Below are positions 16,298 through 25,213 of a DNA stretch of 64,000 nucleotides, in pieces. The notes beneath the pieces are model-generated. The model was not told the origin of the DNA, searched no databases, and saw nothing but the letters and a program-made list of their open reading frames with translations. The translations under genes were made by a program, and so were the position numbers. The number at the start of each line of letters is the position of its first letter. The stretch's first letter is position 1. This DNA comes from VGCC01 sp964495555. GTDB taxonomy: Bacteria; Actinomycetota; Actinomycetes; S36-B12. Location of the stretch: positions 7,005-71,004 of the forward strand of contig CAZBWA010000003.1 of the NCBI GenBank assembly GCA_964495555.1, read 5' to 3'.

Positions 16298-18180
16298 TCA
16301 GCCAACCGGCGCAACGCCGAGAGAACGACCTCGCGGTCACTCGTCGGCCAGAGAGGCGGCATAGCCGCGCGGATCGCCGTCGCGTAGCGAGCGGACGACA
16401 TGCGCGAGTCCAGGAGCGCGACGACGCCGCGATCGTCCCCCGAACGGATCAGGCGTCCCGCCCCCTGCGCCAGGAGTAATCCAGCGCGCGCGACGCTGAC
16501 CTCCATGAACCCGGACCGTCCCCGTGCCTCGGCGCGCTCCGCGCGTGCCGAGGTAATGGGGTCGTCGGGCCGGGGGAAGGGGATCCGGTCGATCACGACG
16601 AGGATGCACGCACGTCCCGGGACATCGATCCCCTGCCAGAGCGACACCGTCCCGAGCAGGACACTGCACTCGTCCGATGCAAATGCCGCGATCACTCGCG
16701 CTGGCGATTCACCACGCTGCTGCACATGGACGGTCAGATTCGGTGATCGGACACGTAGGTACTCCGCGGCGCGCTCGACTCCGCGCCAGCTCGAGAAGAG
16801 CCCGAGGGTGCGGCCACCGGCAGCCTCGATGAGATCGGCCATCTCGTCCAAGGCCTCCATCGAGATTCCGTCACGGTCGGGAGCAGGAAGATGTGCTGCG
16901 GTGTAGAGGATGCCCTGACGCGCGAAGTCGAAGGGGCTCCCCACATCGACCACCGTCGTCGCCTCATCCAGTCCCAGCGAGGCGATCACGGTTTCCGGTC
17001 CGCCCGAGGTGAGCAGCGTCGCACTGGTCGCGATCACCGTGGGCGGCATTGCTCCTCGCAGAACAGCCCCGACGTCCAGTGGCGCCACGTGCACGACAGA
17101 CCGATCGTTTCCGTGGTCGAACCAGACGACGTCATCGGGTCCCGCCGTCAGGATCCGTGCCGCGGCTGCATGAAACTCCTCCACTGCGGCGCGCAGCCGA
17201 GCTGTGGATCCCGCGTCGGACTCCCCCGTCGGCGCGAGAGCAGGCAAGATCCCGTGACCGGCATCCCTCAGCAAGGTGAGCGCGAGGAGGAGCTCCTCCG
17301 ACAGGGCGCGCACACGGCCAGGCTCCATGGTTTCCAGAGCCGCATCGACCGCAGCGAGGGCATCCTCGGCACGATCCCGGAGGTCTGACTCGATCCGTCC
17401 AGCGACCCGAGCGAGGGTCCGACGCACATCGGTCGTGTCCAACTCGACGGAGATGGCCGACGTCACCCGGTCGACGAACTCGTGTGCCTCGTCCAGGATC
17501 AAGATGTCGTGCTCGGGGAGGATCGGCATATCGCTCGAGGCATGTAGTGCCACCAGTGCGTGGTTCGTGATGACGATGTCAGCCCCTAGGGCCTCCAGTC
17601 TGCGCGTTGCCGAGAAGCACTCCTGGCCGAAGGAACAGCGCGCTTCTCCTATGCACTCCCTACTGCTGACCGAGAGCGAGCGCCAGACGCGCGTATCGAG
17701 CTCTCCCGGGTAGTCATCGCGATCCCCGGTGGTGGTCTCCTCGATCCACGCTCGGACCTCGCGGACCTGCTCGGCCAAGCGACCAGTCTCGACCTCGAAG
17801 AGGCCATCGTCCTCCGGCGCATCCACCCGCACCCGGTTGAGGCAGACGTAGTTCTGCCGACCCTTGAGCACGGCGGTGCTCACTGAATCCGCGGCATCGA
17901 GGGCCTCCAACACACGCGGTAGATCCCGCTCGGACAGTTGACGCTGGAGCCCGAGGGTCGCCGTCGCAATCACGACCCGAAGGCCGGAATCACGCGCCGC
18001 GAGAACGGAGGGGACCAGGTAGGCAAGCGACTTACCCGTGCCCGTCCCTGCCTGCACCGCCACCGACGCCCCCGTGTCGATCGCTGTTGCGATGCAGCGC
18101 GTCATCTCCTCCTGTCCGGTTCGTGACTCACCCCCCAGGGCTGCGACCGCGACACGCAGGGCTGCGACCGCCTCATCCAC
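16294..18180 (-). CDS. dinG: DinG/XPD-family ATP-dependent DNA helicase
   Basis: A superfamily 2 helicase of 628 residues. Walker A is GTGTGKS (45-51), the DEAH box is 230-233, and four cysteines (C113, C176, C182, C188) lie where XPD/DinG proteins bind a 4Fe-4S cluster. C-terminal motifs include GTVSLWQGIDVPG and QGAGRLIRSGDDRGV. Family members unwind DNA forks, R-loops or other structured DNA. Its first eight bases overlap the end of hflX, so it is translated as the last gene of the GT-dapF-hflX-dinG string. No LexA box was seen directly before it. Confidence 0.93.
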   Translation of the reverse strand: MDEAVAALRVAVAALGGESRTGQEEMTRCIATAIDTGASVAVQAGTGTGKSLAYLVPSVLAARDSGLRVVIATATLGLQRQLSERDLPRVLEALDAADSVSTAVLKGRQNYVCLNRVRVDAPEDDGLFEVETGRLAEQVREVRAWIEETTTGDRDDYPGELDTRVWRSLSVSSRECIGEARCSFGQECFSATRRLEALGADIVITNHALVALHASSDMPILPEHDILILDEAHEFVDRVTSAISVELDTTDVRRTLARVAGRIESDLRDRAEDALAAVDAALETMEPGRVRALSEELLLALTLLRDAGHGILPALAPTGESDAGSTARLRAAVEEFHAAAARILTAGPDDVVWFDHGNDRSVVHVAPLDVGAVLRGAMPPTVIATSATLLTSGGPETVIASLGLDEATTVVDVGSPFDFARQGILYTAAHLPAPDRDGISMEALDEMADLIEAAGGRTLGLFSSWRGVERAAEYLRVRSPNLTVHVQQRGESPARVIAAFASDECSVLLGTVSLWQGIDVPGRACILVVIDRIPFPRPDDPITSARAERAEARGRSGFMEVSVARAGLLLAQGAGRLIRSGDDRGVVALLDSRMSSARYATAIRAAMPPLWPTSDREVVLSALRRLAD

Positions 18181-19543
18181 GGCTGGCGCCTCGCAAGGCA
18201 GCTACCAGGTCCTCAGGCGCCTCGCCCACGACGTGCGTCCCGTTCTCGCGGTACTCGACGGCGTCCACACGACCCCACCGATGCATCTGCGAGATCAAGT
18301 CCCCTCGGTCGAAGGGGACCACGAGATCCACCCGCGACCACGGGCGTGGGAGGGCCCCCTCGATCGCTGCCTCGAGAGCTGGGACCCCCTGTCCCGAAAC
18401 GACGGAGACGAGGACGGCGCCGGGTTCCCGACGGAGAAGTTCTGCAACCGTCTCGGGGTCGGCGATATCCGCCTTATTCACGACGAGCAACTCCGGTGTG
18501 TCAGCCGCGTCCAACTCCGCCAGGACCCCGCGCACCGCGGCGATCTGCTCCCACGGCGCTTCGTCCGCTCCGTCGACCACATGCACGATCAAGTCGGCCT
18601 CGCGCACCTCCTCGAGTGTGGACTTGAACGCCTCGACGAGGTCGTGCGGGAGGTGGCGGATGAATCCCACGGTGTCGCTCAGCGTGTACTCGCGGCCTTG
18701 GGACGTCCTCGCCCGCCGGACCGTCGGCTCGAGCGTCGCGAAAAGCGCGTTCTGGACCATGACCCCTGCGCCGGTCAACGCATTCAGCAGACTGGATTTG
18801 CCCGCGTTCGTGTAGCCCGCGATGGCAACTGCGGGCAGTCGCGACCTCGCGCGTGCGGCGCGCTGCGTGCGACGGGACTTCTCCATCTCTCGGAGGGTCG
18901 AGCGCAGCTTGGACATCTGATCGCGAATCCGTCGCCGATCCGTCTCGATCTTCGTTTCGCCGGGTCCGCGTGTTCCCACGCCACCCGACGCGCCTCCTGC
19001 TCGTCCACCGGCCTGGCGTGACAACGACTCGCCCCAACCACGCAGGCGCGGAAGGAGGTACTGCATCTGGGCCAGTGACACCTGCGCCTTGCCTTCGCGG
19101 CTTCGCGCGTGCTGGGCAAAAATGTCCAGGATCAGCCAGGTGCGGTCCACCACCTTGACTTTCACGATGTCCTCGAGCTGTCGCAACTGTCCGGGGCTCA
19201 ATTCGCCGTCGCAGACAACAGTGTCGGCAGACCATGCCAGGACGAGATCGCGTAACTCGCGGGCCTTGCCCGACCCCAGGTAGGTCGCCGGATCGGGGGA
19301 ATCTCGCCTTTGGATGACTCCGCCTACGACGGCGGAACCGGCGGTCTCGGCGAGTGCCGCGAGCTCGCGCATGGCCCGCTCGGCCTGGTCGAGGGACCCT
19401 TCGGTCCACACGCCGGCGAGCACGACCCGCTCCAACCGCACCTGGCGGTACTCGACCTCACGGACGTCCTCGATCTCGGTGGACAGCCCCGACACGCGCC
19501 GGAGTGCCTGACGGTCCTCGAGGTCGAATTCACCCGTGCTCAC
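18173..19543 (-). CDS. hflX: Ribosome-associated GTPase HflX
   Basis: A 456-residue GTPase that acts on ribosomal subunits. The N-terminal HflX domain (about 45-210, with GVIQRRDSPDPATYLGSGKA and DRTWLILDIFAQHA) and the glycine-rich linker GTRGPGETKIETDRR precede the G domain: G1 GYTNAGKSSLLN, G3 DTVGFIRHLPH and G4 NKAD. Overlaps dapF by ATGA upstream and dinG by eight bases downstream, so translation is coupled throughout. The miaA-dapF-hflX-dinG order is the usual actinobacterial one apart from two inserted genes. Confidence 0.97.
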   Translation of the reverse strand: MSTGEFDLEDRQALRRVSGLSTEIEDVREVEYRQVRLERVVLAGVWTEGSLDQAERAMRELAALAETAGSAVVGGVIQRRDSPDPATYLGSGKARELRDLVLAWSADTVVCDGELSPGQLRQLEDIVKVKVVDRTWLILDIFAQHARSREGKAQVSLAQMQYLLPRLRGWGESLSRQAGGRAGGASGGVGTRGPGETKIETDRRRIRDQMSKLRSTLREMEKSRRTQRAARARSRLPAVAIAGYTNAGKSSLLNALTGAGVMVQNALFATLEPTVRRARTSQGREYTLSDTVGFIRHLPHDLVEAFKSTLEEVREADLIVHVVDGADEAPWEQIAAVRGVLAELDAADTPELLVVNKADIADPETVAELLRREPGAVLVSVVSGQGVPALEAAIEGALPRPWSRVDLVVPFDRGDLISQMHRWGRVDAVEYRENGTHVVGEAPEDLVAALRGASRG

Positions 19544-20373
19544 GGAAGGGTCACGTGCCCCTCGGCGACGAGGACCGCCGGTCCGTTCAGATGGATACGC
19601 CCATCTCGAGGAAAATCGACGCGCAGTTCACCGCCCCGAACCCCCACTCGCCACGAATCGCATCCCGGCTCCCAGGAATCCCGCGCCACCCACGCCGCTG
19701 CGCAGGCACCTGTTCCGCAGGAGAGGGTCTCTCCGACCCCTCGCTCGTACACGCGCATGGCGATGCTCCCGGGCCCCCGTCGGGAGACGAACTCGACATT
19801 GGCCCCGCTGGGGAATACTCCCGACGGGGTGACCACAGGAGCCTCGAGAGAGTCGCCCAGAGACTGCAGGTCGACGTCGAGGATCACCGCATGGGGATTG
19901 GGCACGTCGACTCCGCGCGCCCGCCAGGTCCTGTCACCTAGGCCCACCGTGATCTCGTCGGGACGGGGTCGGACAGGACCGGTGAGTACCGCCGTGAGTG
20001 AACCGTCGGATTCCGAGCGCATCGCCACGCACCCGGATCGAGTTCCTACCAGGAACTCTTCGGCGGACACCAACCCGCTGTCCAACACGTATCGGGCGAA
20101 CACGCGGATCCCGTTCCCACACATCTCCGCGACGGAGCCATCGGCGTTTCGGTAGTCCATGAATAGATCAGCGGCGGGGCAGTGCTGGCTGGCCACCTCG
20201 TAGTTCGCCGTCCGAACGACGCGGAGCACACCATCCGCGCCCACTCCGCTCCGCCGATCACAAAGCCACGCCACCTGGGCGGGCGACGGATCCCACGTCC
20301 CTTCCAGGTCCGGGATCACGATGAAGTCATTGAGCGTGCCGTGTCCCTTGACGAAGGGGAGGCGCAGGGTCAC
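19540..20373 (-). CDS. dapF: Diaminopimelate epimerase
   Basis: Interconverts LL- and meso-diaminopimelate for lysine and peptidoglycan synthesis. The 277-residue protein has both catalytic cysteines, C85 in EMCGNGIR and C219 in LSCGTGAC, and the substrate loop near HGTLNDF. It overlaps hflX (ATGA) downstream and the glycosyltransferase gene (ATGA) upstream. The other lysine-pathway genes of this window, dapA and dapB, lie 20 kb or more away in separate units. Confidence 0.97.
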   Translation of the reverse strand: MTLRLPFVKGHGTLNDFIVIPDLEGTWDPSPAQVAWLCDRRSGVGADGVLRVVRTANYEVASQHCPAADLFMDYRNADGSVAEMCGNGIRVFARYVLDSGLVSAEEFLVGTRSGCVAMRSESDGSLTAVLTGPVRPRPDEITVGLGDRTWRARGVDVPNPHAVILDVDLQSLGDSLEAPVVTPSGVFPSGANVEFVSRRGPGSIAMRVYERGVGETLSCGTGACAAAWVARDSWEPGCDSWRVGVRGGELRVDFPRDGRIHLNGPAVLVAEGHVTLP

Positions 20374-21494
20374 CCACTCAGCCTAATTGCGTCACGAGCG
20401 CGTTGATACGCGTCATCCAGCGCCGGGAGGACGTGACTCCATGACTGCGCGACGGGAGTCTCAGCATTGTGGGAAGCGATCATGGAGCGCATGTCACCGT
20501 CGCCTGCGATCGCCATGATCGAGCGTGCCAGACATGCGTCATCCCGCGCCAGGACGCCTTCGATTCCCGAGCGGATGAAATCGGCCGTTCCGGAACCCCG
20601 GAGCGCGATGACAGGAAGGCCGCACGCACGTGCCTCCAACGCAGCGATTCCGAATGATTCGCGGCGGCTCGCCTGGACGAACGCATCAGATCGAGTGAAG
20701 AGGCTGCGGATCTCCTCCGGTGCGAGCCGACCTAGGAATGCGATGGATCCCTCACGCCCCCACGAGCGCACGCGCCTCTCCATACGGGACCGATCGGGCC
20801 CGTCACCCACGATGTCGAGATGCATCGCCGAGTTCCCTGAGGCGGCGGCGAACGCCCGGATCAGCGCACCCGTGCGCTTACGCGGCGCAAGCCGCTGGAC
20901 AGCGACGAAGCGGATGCCCTCGTGAGGTTCATGCGGGAGGGGACGCCACACGCCGGTATCGATCCCATTGGGAATGACCTCCACCTGCGTGCGCACGGAG
21001 CGCTCGACGAGCCGCGCTGCCATGGAACTCACCGCGGTGAGAATCGTCGGCGGGGCAACCCATGCCCGTCCTCCCCACGCGGCAAGCGCACGCATGCCGG
21101 GACTCCAGATACTGTGGACGCTCACGACGCGCGGGAGGCCCAGCGTGCGGATAGCTCTCAGTGCGCCCCAGGCGAAGGGTGAGACCTCGCCGACGTGGAC
21201 GTGGACGACATCCGGATCGACGCGTCGGAGCTCCTCCGAAATGCGTGCACGTGCTCGGAGGTGAATGGGCAGCCCACCCGGGATGTTCATCGTGATCCGC
21301 TCGATGGACACCCCGGCGTCATCATCATGACCCCGAGGGACCCCCTCGCCACGCGTGGCCGTCACCACCGACACCTCGTCGCCTCGCGCACGCTGCTGTG
21401 TCGCCAAGGCCCGAACCTGGGTCTCCATCCCTCCGGTCCGGGGTGCGTAACAGTCGCTCACGTGGACGATCCGCACGGGATGACCGTACGCCAC
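20370..21494 (-). CDS. Glycosyltransferase family 4
   Basis: A 374-residue retaining GT-B glycosyltransferase. The N-terminal acceptor domain begins RIVHVSDCYAPRTGGMETQV; the donor domain starts with FVAVQRLAPRKR after IPNGID, and near residue 290 the E-x7-E-type signature RRESFGIAALEARACG is visible. The sugar donor and acceptor are unknown; cell-envelope glycans or small glycosides are possible. The GTG start follows GAGGG. It overlaps dapF by four bases and diverges from a PIG-L deacetylase gene with under 30 bases between, so the two may serve one pathway. Confidence 0.88.
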   Translation of the reverse strand: MAYGHPVRIVHVSDCYAPRTGGMETQVRALATQQRARGDEVSVVTATRGEGVPRGHDDDAGVSIERITMNIPGGLPIHLRARARISEELRRVDPDVVHVHVGEVSPFAWGALRAIRTLGLPRVVSVHSIWSPGMRALAAWGGRAWVAPPTILTAVSSMAARLVERSVRTQVEVIPNGIDTGVWRPLPHEPHEGIRFVAVQRLAPRKRTGALIRAFAAASGNSAMHLDIVGDGPDRSRMERRVRSWGREGSIAFLGRLAPEEIRSLFTRSDAFVQASRRESFGIAALEARACGLPVIALRGSGTADFIRSGIEGVLARDDACLARSIMAIAGDGDMRSMIASHNAETPVAQSWSHVLPALDDAYQRARDAIRLSG

Positions 21495-21509
21495 GGCACA
21501 GCCCTCCTA

Positions 21510-21515
21510 CAGAAT
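21510..21515 (+). promoter_or_regulatory. Leaderless -10 candidate for the PIG-L gene
   Basis: CAGAAT ends six bases before the ATG; four of six matches to TATAAT. No ribosome site precedes the start. Confidence 0.4.
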
Positions 21516-21521
21516 GTGCGG

Positions 21522-22322
21522 ATGCGGCCCCGGACTCTCGTGTTCGTTCATGCCCATCCCGACGACGAAGCGCTTCTCACGGCAGGCACCATGGCGCGCG
21601 CCGCTGCGGAGGGCCATCGCGTGGTTCTCATCATGGCGACGGATGGCGGCGCGGGTCTGACCGACGCTCACTTTGGTGCCGATCTCGCCGGGCACCGCGC
21701 CCAGGAGTTGGAACGATCCGCGGAGCACTTGGGTGTGGCTCGCATCGTGCATCTCGGGTACCCCGACTCGGGACTCTCCGGCGATGCACCCGGTGGGTTC
21801 GTCTCCACCGGCTGCTTCACGATAGGGCGAGCAATAGCGAAGGTCCTCGACGACGAGAACGCCGATGTGGTTGTGGGGTATGACTCCAGCGGGGGCTACG
21901 GACATCCCGATCACGTGCACGTGCACCGAGCAACACGGACCGCTATGCAGGTGGCGACACGGACTCCGATCCTCTTCGAGGCGACCCTGCCGCGGGAGCC
22001 CATCCGAAACGCCGTACGTCTCGCATCTCGGGCACGACTCACACCCGAGGAGTTCGATCCCCGTGAATTCGACGCAGCGTGGACCCCTCGGGAGTCCATC
22101 ACCCACCGAGTGGACGTCCGCGATCACGTTCCCGCCAAAATCGCTGCCCTCCGCGCTCACGCCTCCCAGGCGGTGAGCGATTCCGGTCCGCGGACACTCG
22201 CAGTCCTGGGTCGGCTCCCCCTGTTCGCCGCTCGTCTCCTCCTCGGCACGGAGTACTACGTGCGCGTCGCCCAGACCGATACGTCCTCCACGAGCGAAGG
22301 CTCGTTGAACTCAACCCAGTAG
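21522..22322 (+). CDS. PIG-L family N-deacetylase
   Basis: A 266-residue zinc-dependent deacetylase-like protein. The metal/catalytic motif AHPDDEALLT (H12, D14, D15) and the distal GHPDHVHVH are present. PIG-L enzymes remove N-acetyl groups from GlcNAc-containing substrates (for example MshB in mycothiol synthesis), but this protein is not an obvious MshB. The start used gives a family-like N-terminus and has a -10-like box six bases upstream; GTG at 21515 is an alternative. Its last 67 bases overlap the 3' end of miaA on the opposite strand. Confidence 0.85.
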   Translation: MRPRTLVFVHAHPDDEALLTAGTMARAAAEGHRVVLIMATDGGAGLTDAHFGADLAGHRAQELERSAEHLGVARIVHLGYPDSGLSGDAPGGFVSTGCFTIGRAIAKVLDDENADVVVGYDSSGGYGHPDHVHVHRATRTAMQVATRTPILFEATLPREPIRNAVRLASRARLTPEEFDPREFDAAWTPRESITHRVDVRDHVPAKIAALRAHASQAVSDSGPRTLAVLGRLPLFAARLLLGTEYYVRVAQTDTSSTSEGSLNSTQ

Positions 22323-23161
22323 GTGCGGAGGTCTCCCGCGAACCATCGCTGCTGACGCCGTGCGAAACGCCGGGTATCGGCGATCGTCTGATCGCGCGCC
22401 TCGCCCTCGCTGATCTCGCCCGCCAGGTGCGCCAATATCGGGCCGTATCCGAGGGCTGCGCGCGCGGTGGGCGCATCTGCGAGCCCTTCATCTCGGAGCT
22501 TGCGCACCTCCTCCACGAAACCACGCCTCCACATCTGATCGACGCGCTCCTCGATGCGTGCATCGAGCGAGGGACGATCAATCGCGATACCGACCCGAGT
22601 CGTCACATAGCGATCCTCGGGTGTCGGCAGGCGTGCGTTGAATGGTTTCCCAGTGATCGCATTCACCTCGAGAGCGCGCACGATACGACGACCATTGGTC
22701 GGGGCGATCGCCGCGGCCGCTGATGGATCCACCCGCTGGAGCTCGGCGTGGAGTGCGAGAGAACCCTCGTCCGCCAGTCGCTCCTCCAAGACCGCTCGCA
22801 CATCGGGGTCCGTTCCTGGCGGCTCCAGGGTCTCGAGGACGGCCCGCACATAGAGTCCACTTCCCCCCACGGCTATGGGAAGGCGTCCTCGGCTCCATAC
22901 GTCTTCGATCGCAGCTCGCGCAGCATCGCGGAACTCCACGATCGTGAGCGCATGGCTGATCGGCCACACGTCGAACATGTGGTGTGGGACTCCTCCCCGC
23001 TCCTCCGCATCCGGAGTTGCTGTCCCGATGTTCATGCCCTGATACGCCTGCATCGAGTCGAGGCTGATCACCTCGCCATCCACTCTCCGAGCGACTTCGA
23101 TAGCGGTCCGTGTCTTGCCGGCGGCGGTCGGTCCGAGAATCGCCAGGACGCGGGGGGTCAT
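22256..23161 (-). CDS. miaA: tRNA dimethylallyltransferase
   Basis: Adds a dimethylallyl group to A37 of tRNAs reading UNN codons; MiaB, encoded just upstream, then methylthiolates it. The 301-residue protein has the P-loop GPTAAGKT (9-16), the DSMQAYQGMNIGTATP segment and a C-terminal RRFARRQQRWF. The ATG overlaps the miaB stop (ATGA), so translation is coupled. The 3' end overlaps the convergent PIG-L gene by 67 bases. Confidence 0.97.
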   Translation of the reverse strand: MTPRVLAILGPTAAGKTRTAIEVARRVDGEVISLDSMQAYQGMNIGTATPDAEERGGVPHHMFDVWPISHALTIVEFRDAARAAIEDVWSRGRLPIAVGGSGLYVRAVLETLEPPGTDPDVRAVLEERLADEGSLALHAELQRVDPSAAAAIAPTNGRRIVRALEVNAITGKPFNARLPTPEDRYVTTRVGIAIDRPSLDARIEERVDQMWRRGFVEEVRKLRDEGLADAPTARAALGYGPILAHLAGEISEGEARDQTIADTRRFARRQQRWFAGDLRTYWVEFNEPSLVEDVSVWATRT

Positions 23162-24588
23162 GTGCGGACGGAGGGCATGCCCAGCAGCACGCCCGTTGCC
23201 TCCGCCATGCCCGTCCGTCGACGCACCCCGATCCACTCATCGGCGATCAGATGGTGCGGGGCGCCGTAGGTCACCCGGGCGCTGACGAGGTCTCCGGGCA
23301 TCGGTGCAGGCACACCATCCGGGATCCGGACATGGACCAAACGGTTGTCCTCGGCTCGACCCGAGATGCGTGCCGAGTGCTCGTCCTTGCGACCCCGCTG
23401 GGACGCCACCAGGACCTGCACCTCGGTGCCCACCAGTGCCCGGTTTTCCTCCCAAGCGATCGCGTCGACCGTCTCCACCAGACGGTGGTAGCGATCCGTG
23501 ACCACGGCGGGGGCGGTCTGATCGGGGAGCTCGGCCGCGGGGGTCCCTGGACGCTTGGAATATTGGAAGGTGAAGGCGCTGGAGAAACGTGCGCGGCGGA
23601 CGACCTCGAGGGTGTCCTGGAAATCCTCCTCGGTCTCCCCGGGGAATCCCACGATGATGTCGGTCGTGATCGCGGCATCCGGAATGGCAGCACGAACGCG
23701 TTCGACGATGCCGAGGAACCTCTCGGCTCGATACGACCTGCGCATGGCCCGCAGGACCCGGTCGGAGCCGGACTGCAGCGGCATGTGGAGGGCGGGCATC
23801 ACATTCGGGGTCTCCGCCATAGCCCGGATCACATCGTCGGTGAAGTCCCGCGGGTGGGGACTCGTGAACCGGACGCGCTCGAGACCGTCAATATCCCCAC
23901 AGGACCGCAGGAGCTGCGCGAACGCCGACGGATCCCCGAACTCGACCCCGTAGGCGTTGACGTTCTGCCCCAGCAACGTCACCTCGACGACACCGTCGGC
24001 CACCAAGGCTTCGATTTCGGCGAGGATGTCACCGGGCCGGCGGTCCCGCTCGGTGCCACGGAGCGACGGCACGATGCAGAACGTGCACGTGTTGTTGCAT
24101 CCGACACTGATGGCCACCCACGCCGAGTGCGCCGAGTCGCGACGTCCAGGGAGCGTGGACGGGAAGACCTCCAGTGATTCCAGGATCTCCACCTGCGCCT
24201 CCCGGGCGAACCGCGCGCGCTCGAGCAGCACGGGGAGGGAGGCAAGGTTGTGGGTGCCGAACACCACATCGACCCAAGGAGCCCGTTCGAGGATCGCGCC
24301 ACGGTCCTTCTGCGCGAGACACCCACCGACGGCGATCTGGAGACCTGGGTGGGACTCCTTGACGGGCACGAGATGCGAGAGGTTCCCGTACAGGCGATTG
24401 TCGGCGTTCTCACGCACCGCGCAGGTGTTGAAGACGATCACGTCGGCGACAGAGCCGTCCGGAGCTGGGCGGTAGCCCGATGCCTCGAGGAGACCCGAGA
24501 CCCTTTCGGAGTCGTGCACGTTCATCTGACAGCCGAAGGTCCGCACCTCATAGGTGCGCGATTCCGGTGTCTGCGCATCGACCGCCAT
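23158..24588 (-). CDS. miaB: tRNA-2-methylthio-N6-dimethylallyladenosine synthase
   Basis: A 476-residue radical-SAM methylthiotransferase acting on tRNA A37. The N-terminal UPF0004 domain carries the auxiliary-cluster cysteines C20, C56 and C90; the radical-SAM cluster is C164-x3-C168-x2-C171 in GCNNTCTFC; a TRAM domain closes the protein. The ATG follows GAGGAGG with good spacing, which favours it over a start six codons upstream. It diverges from the Spo0M-like gene. A related methylthiotransferase, rimO, lies about 11 kb away. Confidence 0.97.
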   Translation of the reverse strand: MAVDAQTPESRTYEVRTFGCQMNVHDSERVSGLLEASGYRPAPDGSVADVIVFNTCAVRENADNRLYGNLSHLVPVKESHPGLQIAVGGCLAQKDRGAILERAPWVDVVFGTHNLASLPVLLERARFAREAQVEILESLEVFPSTLPGRRDSAHSAWVAISVGCNNTCTFCIVPSLRGTERDRRPGDILAEIEALVADGVVEVTLLGQNVNAYGVEFGDPSAFAQLLRSCGDIDGLERVRFTSPHPRDFTDDVIRAMAETPNVMPALHMPLQSGSDRVLRAMRRSYRAERFLGIVERVRAAIPDAAITTDIIVGFPGETEEDFQDTLEVVRRARFSSAFTFQYSKRPGTPAAELPDQTAPAVVTDRYHRLVETVDAIAWEENRALVGTEVQVLVASQRGRKDEHSARISGRAEDNRLVHVRIPDGVPAPMPGDLVSARVTYGAPHHLIADEWIGVRRRTGMAEATGVLLGMPSVRT

Positions 24589-24690
24589 GGATACCTCCTC
24601 GTTCACGCGATTGTAGGCAAGCGAGGGAAATCACTTGACGCGACGACGTCCGTCGACGATCGTGCATCATCGACCGATAGAGGAGTGGGC

Positions 24691-25206
24691 ATGGGACTGT
24701 TCAAGAAGCTCAAGCAGGGAATGGGGATTGGAACGGTCTCCTTCGACCTGGAGTTCCCAGCCCAGGTGCCCGCTGCCTCAGGGGTCCTCGAGGGAACGAT
24801 CGTTCTCACCGCCAAGAGCGACCAGCAGATCAATGACGTCGAGGTCAAGCTGGAGCGTGAACAGACCTGGGAAGTGCGTGTCGAGACGTTCAACACGAGC
24901 ACCAACCAGTCCGACGTCCGCTGGGAGACTCGAACCCAGTCGACAACCATTGCGGAGTGGAAGGACACGACGCGGTTCACCCTGGCCGAGGGCGAGACGA
25001 GGCGCATCCCCTTCCGGCTGGCGTTCCCACCCATGGAGAACCCTTACGGGAGCGCGGAGGACGTCCTCTGGGATTTCGTCTCACACTCGCTTCTCTATGG
25101 AACTGGGTGGCGTGACGCGCGCATCGATTTCAAGGTCATCGGGGACGCGGACATCGAGGATGCCGCATTCGACAAGGGCGATGAGCGCATCATCGTCCTC
25201 ATGTGA
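24691..25206 (+). CDS. Spo0M-like (arrestin-fold) protein
   Basis: A 171-residue cytoplasmic protein starting MGLFKKLKQGMGIGTVSFD, then a beta-rich body with EGTIVLTAKSDQQINDVEVKL and a second half with RIPFRLAFPP. The opening and the strand pattern resemble the SpoOM family, which has an arrestin-like beta-sandwich and affects sporulation or envelope processes in other bacteria. The match is from general resemblance only. The ATG follows AGGAG. It converges on the MMPL gene with seven bases between the stops. Confidence 0.55.
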   Translation: MGLFKKLKQGMGIGTVSFDLEFPAQVPAASGVLEGTIVLTAKSDQQINDVEVKLEREQTWEVRVETFNTSTNQSDVRWETRTQSTTIAEWKDTTRFTLAEGETRRIPFRLAFPPMENPYGSAEDVLWDFVSHSLLYGTGWRDARIDFKVIGDADIEDAAFDKGDERIIVLM

Positions 25207-25213
25207 CGTCTCG

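Noticed and set aside
20370..22322. Glycosyltransferase/PIG-L pair as mshA/mshB of mycothiol synthesis
   Set aside because: The N-terminal motifs do not match MshA and the deacetylase is not clearly MshB; kept only as an analogy.
22960..22985. LexA-like half-site within miaA (GTCGAACATGTGGTG)
   Set aside because: Only one half-site matches and it lies inside a coding region far from a start.
23110..24177. 355-codon plus-strand frame over miaB/miaA
   Set aside because: Antisense to two certain genes and His/Arg/Gly-rich without motifs.
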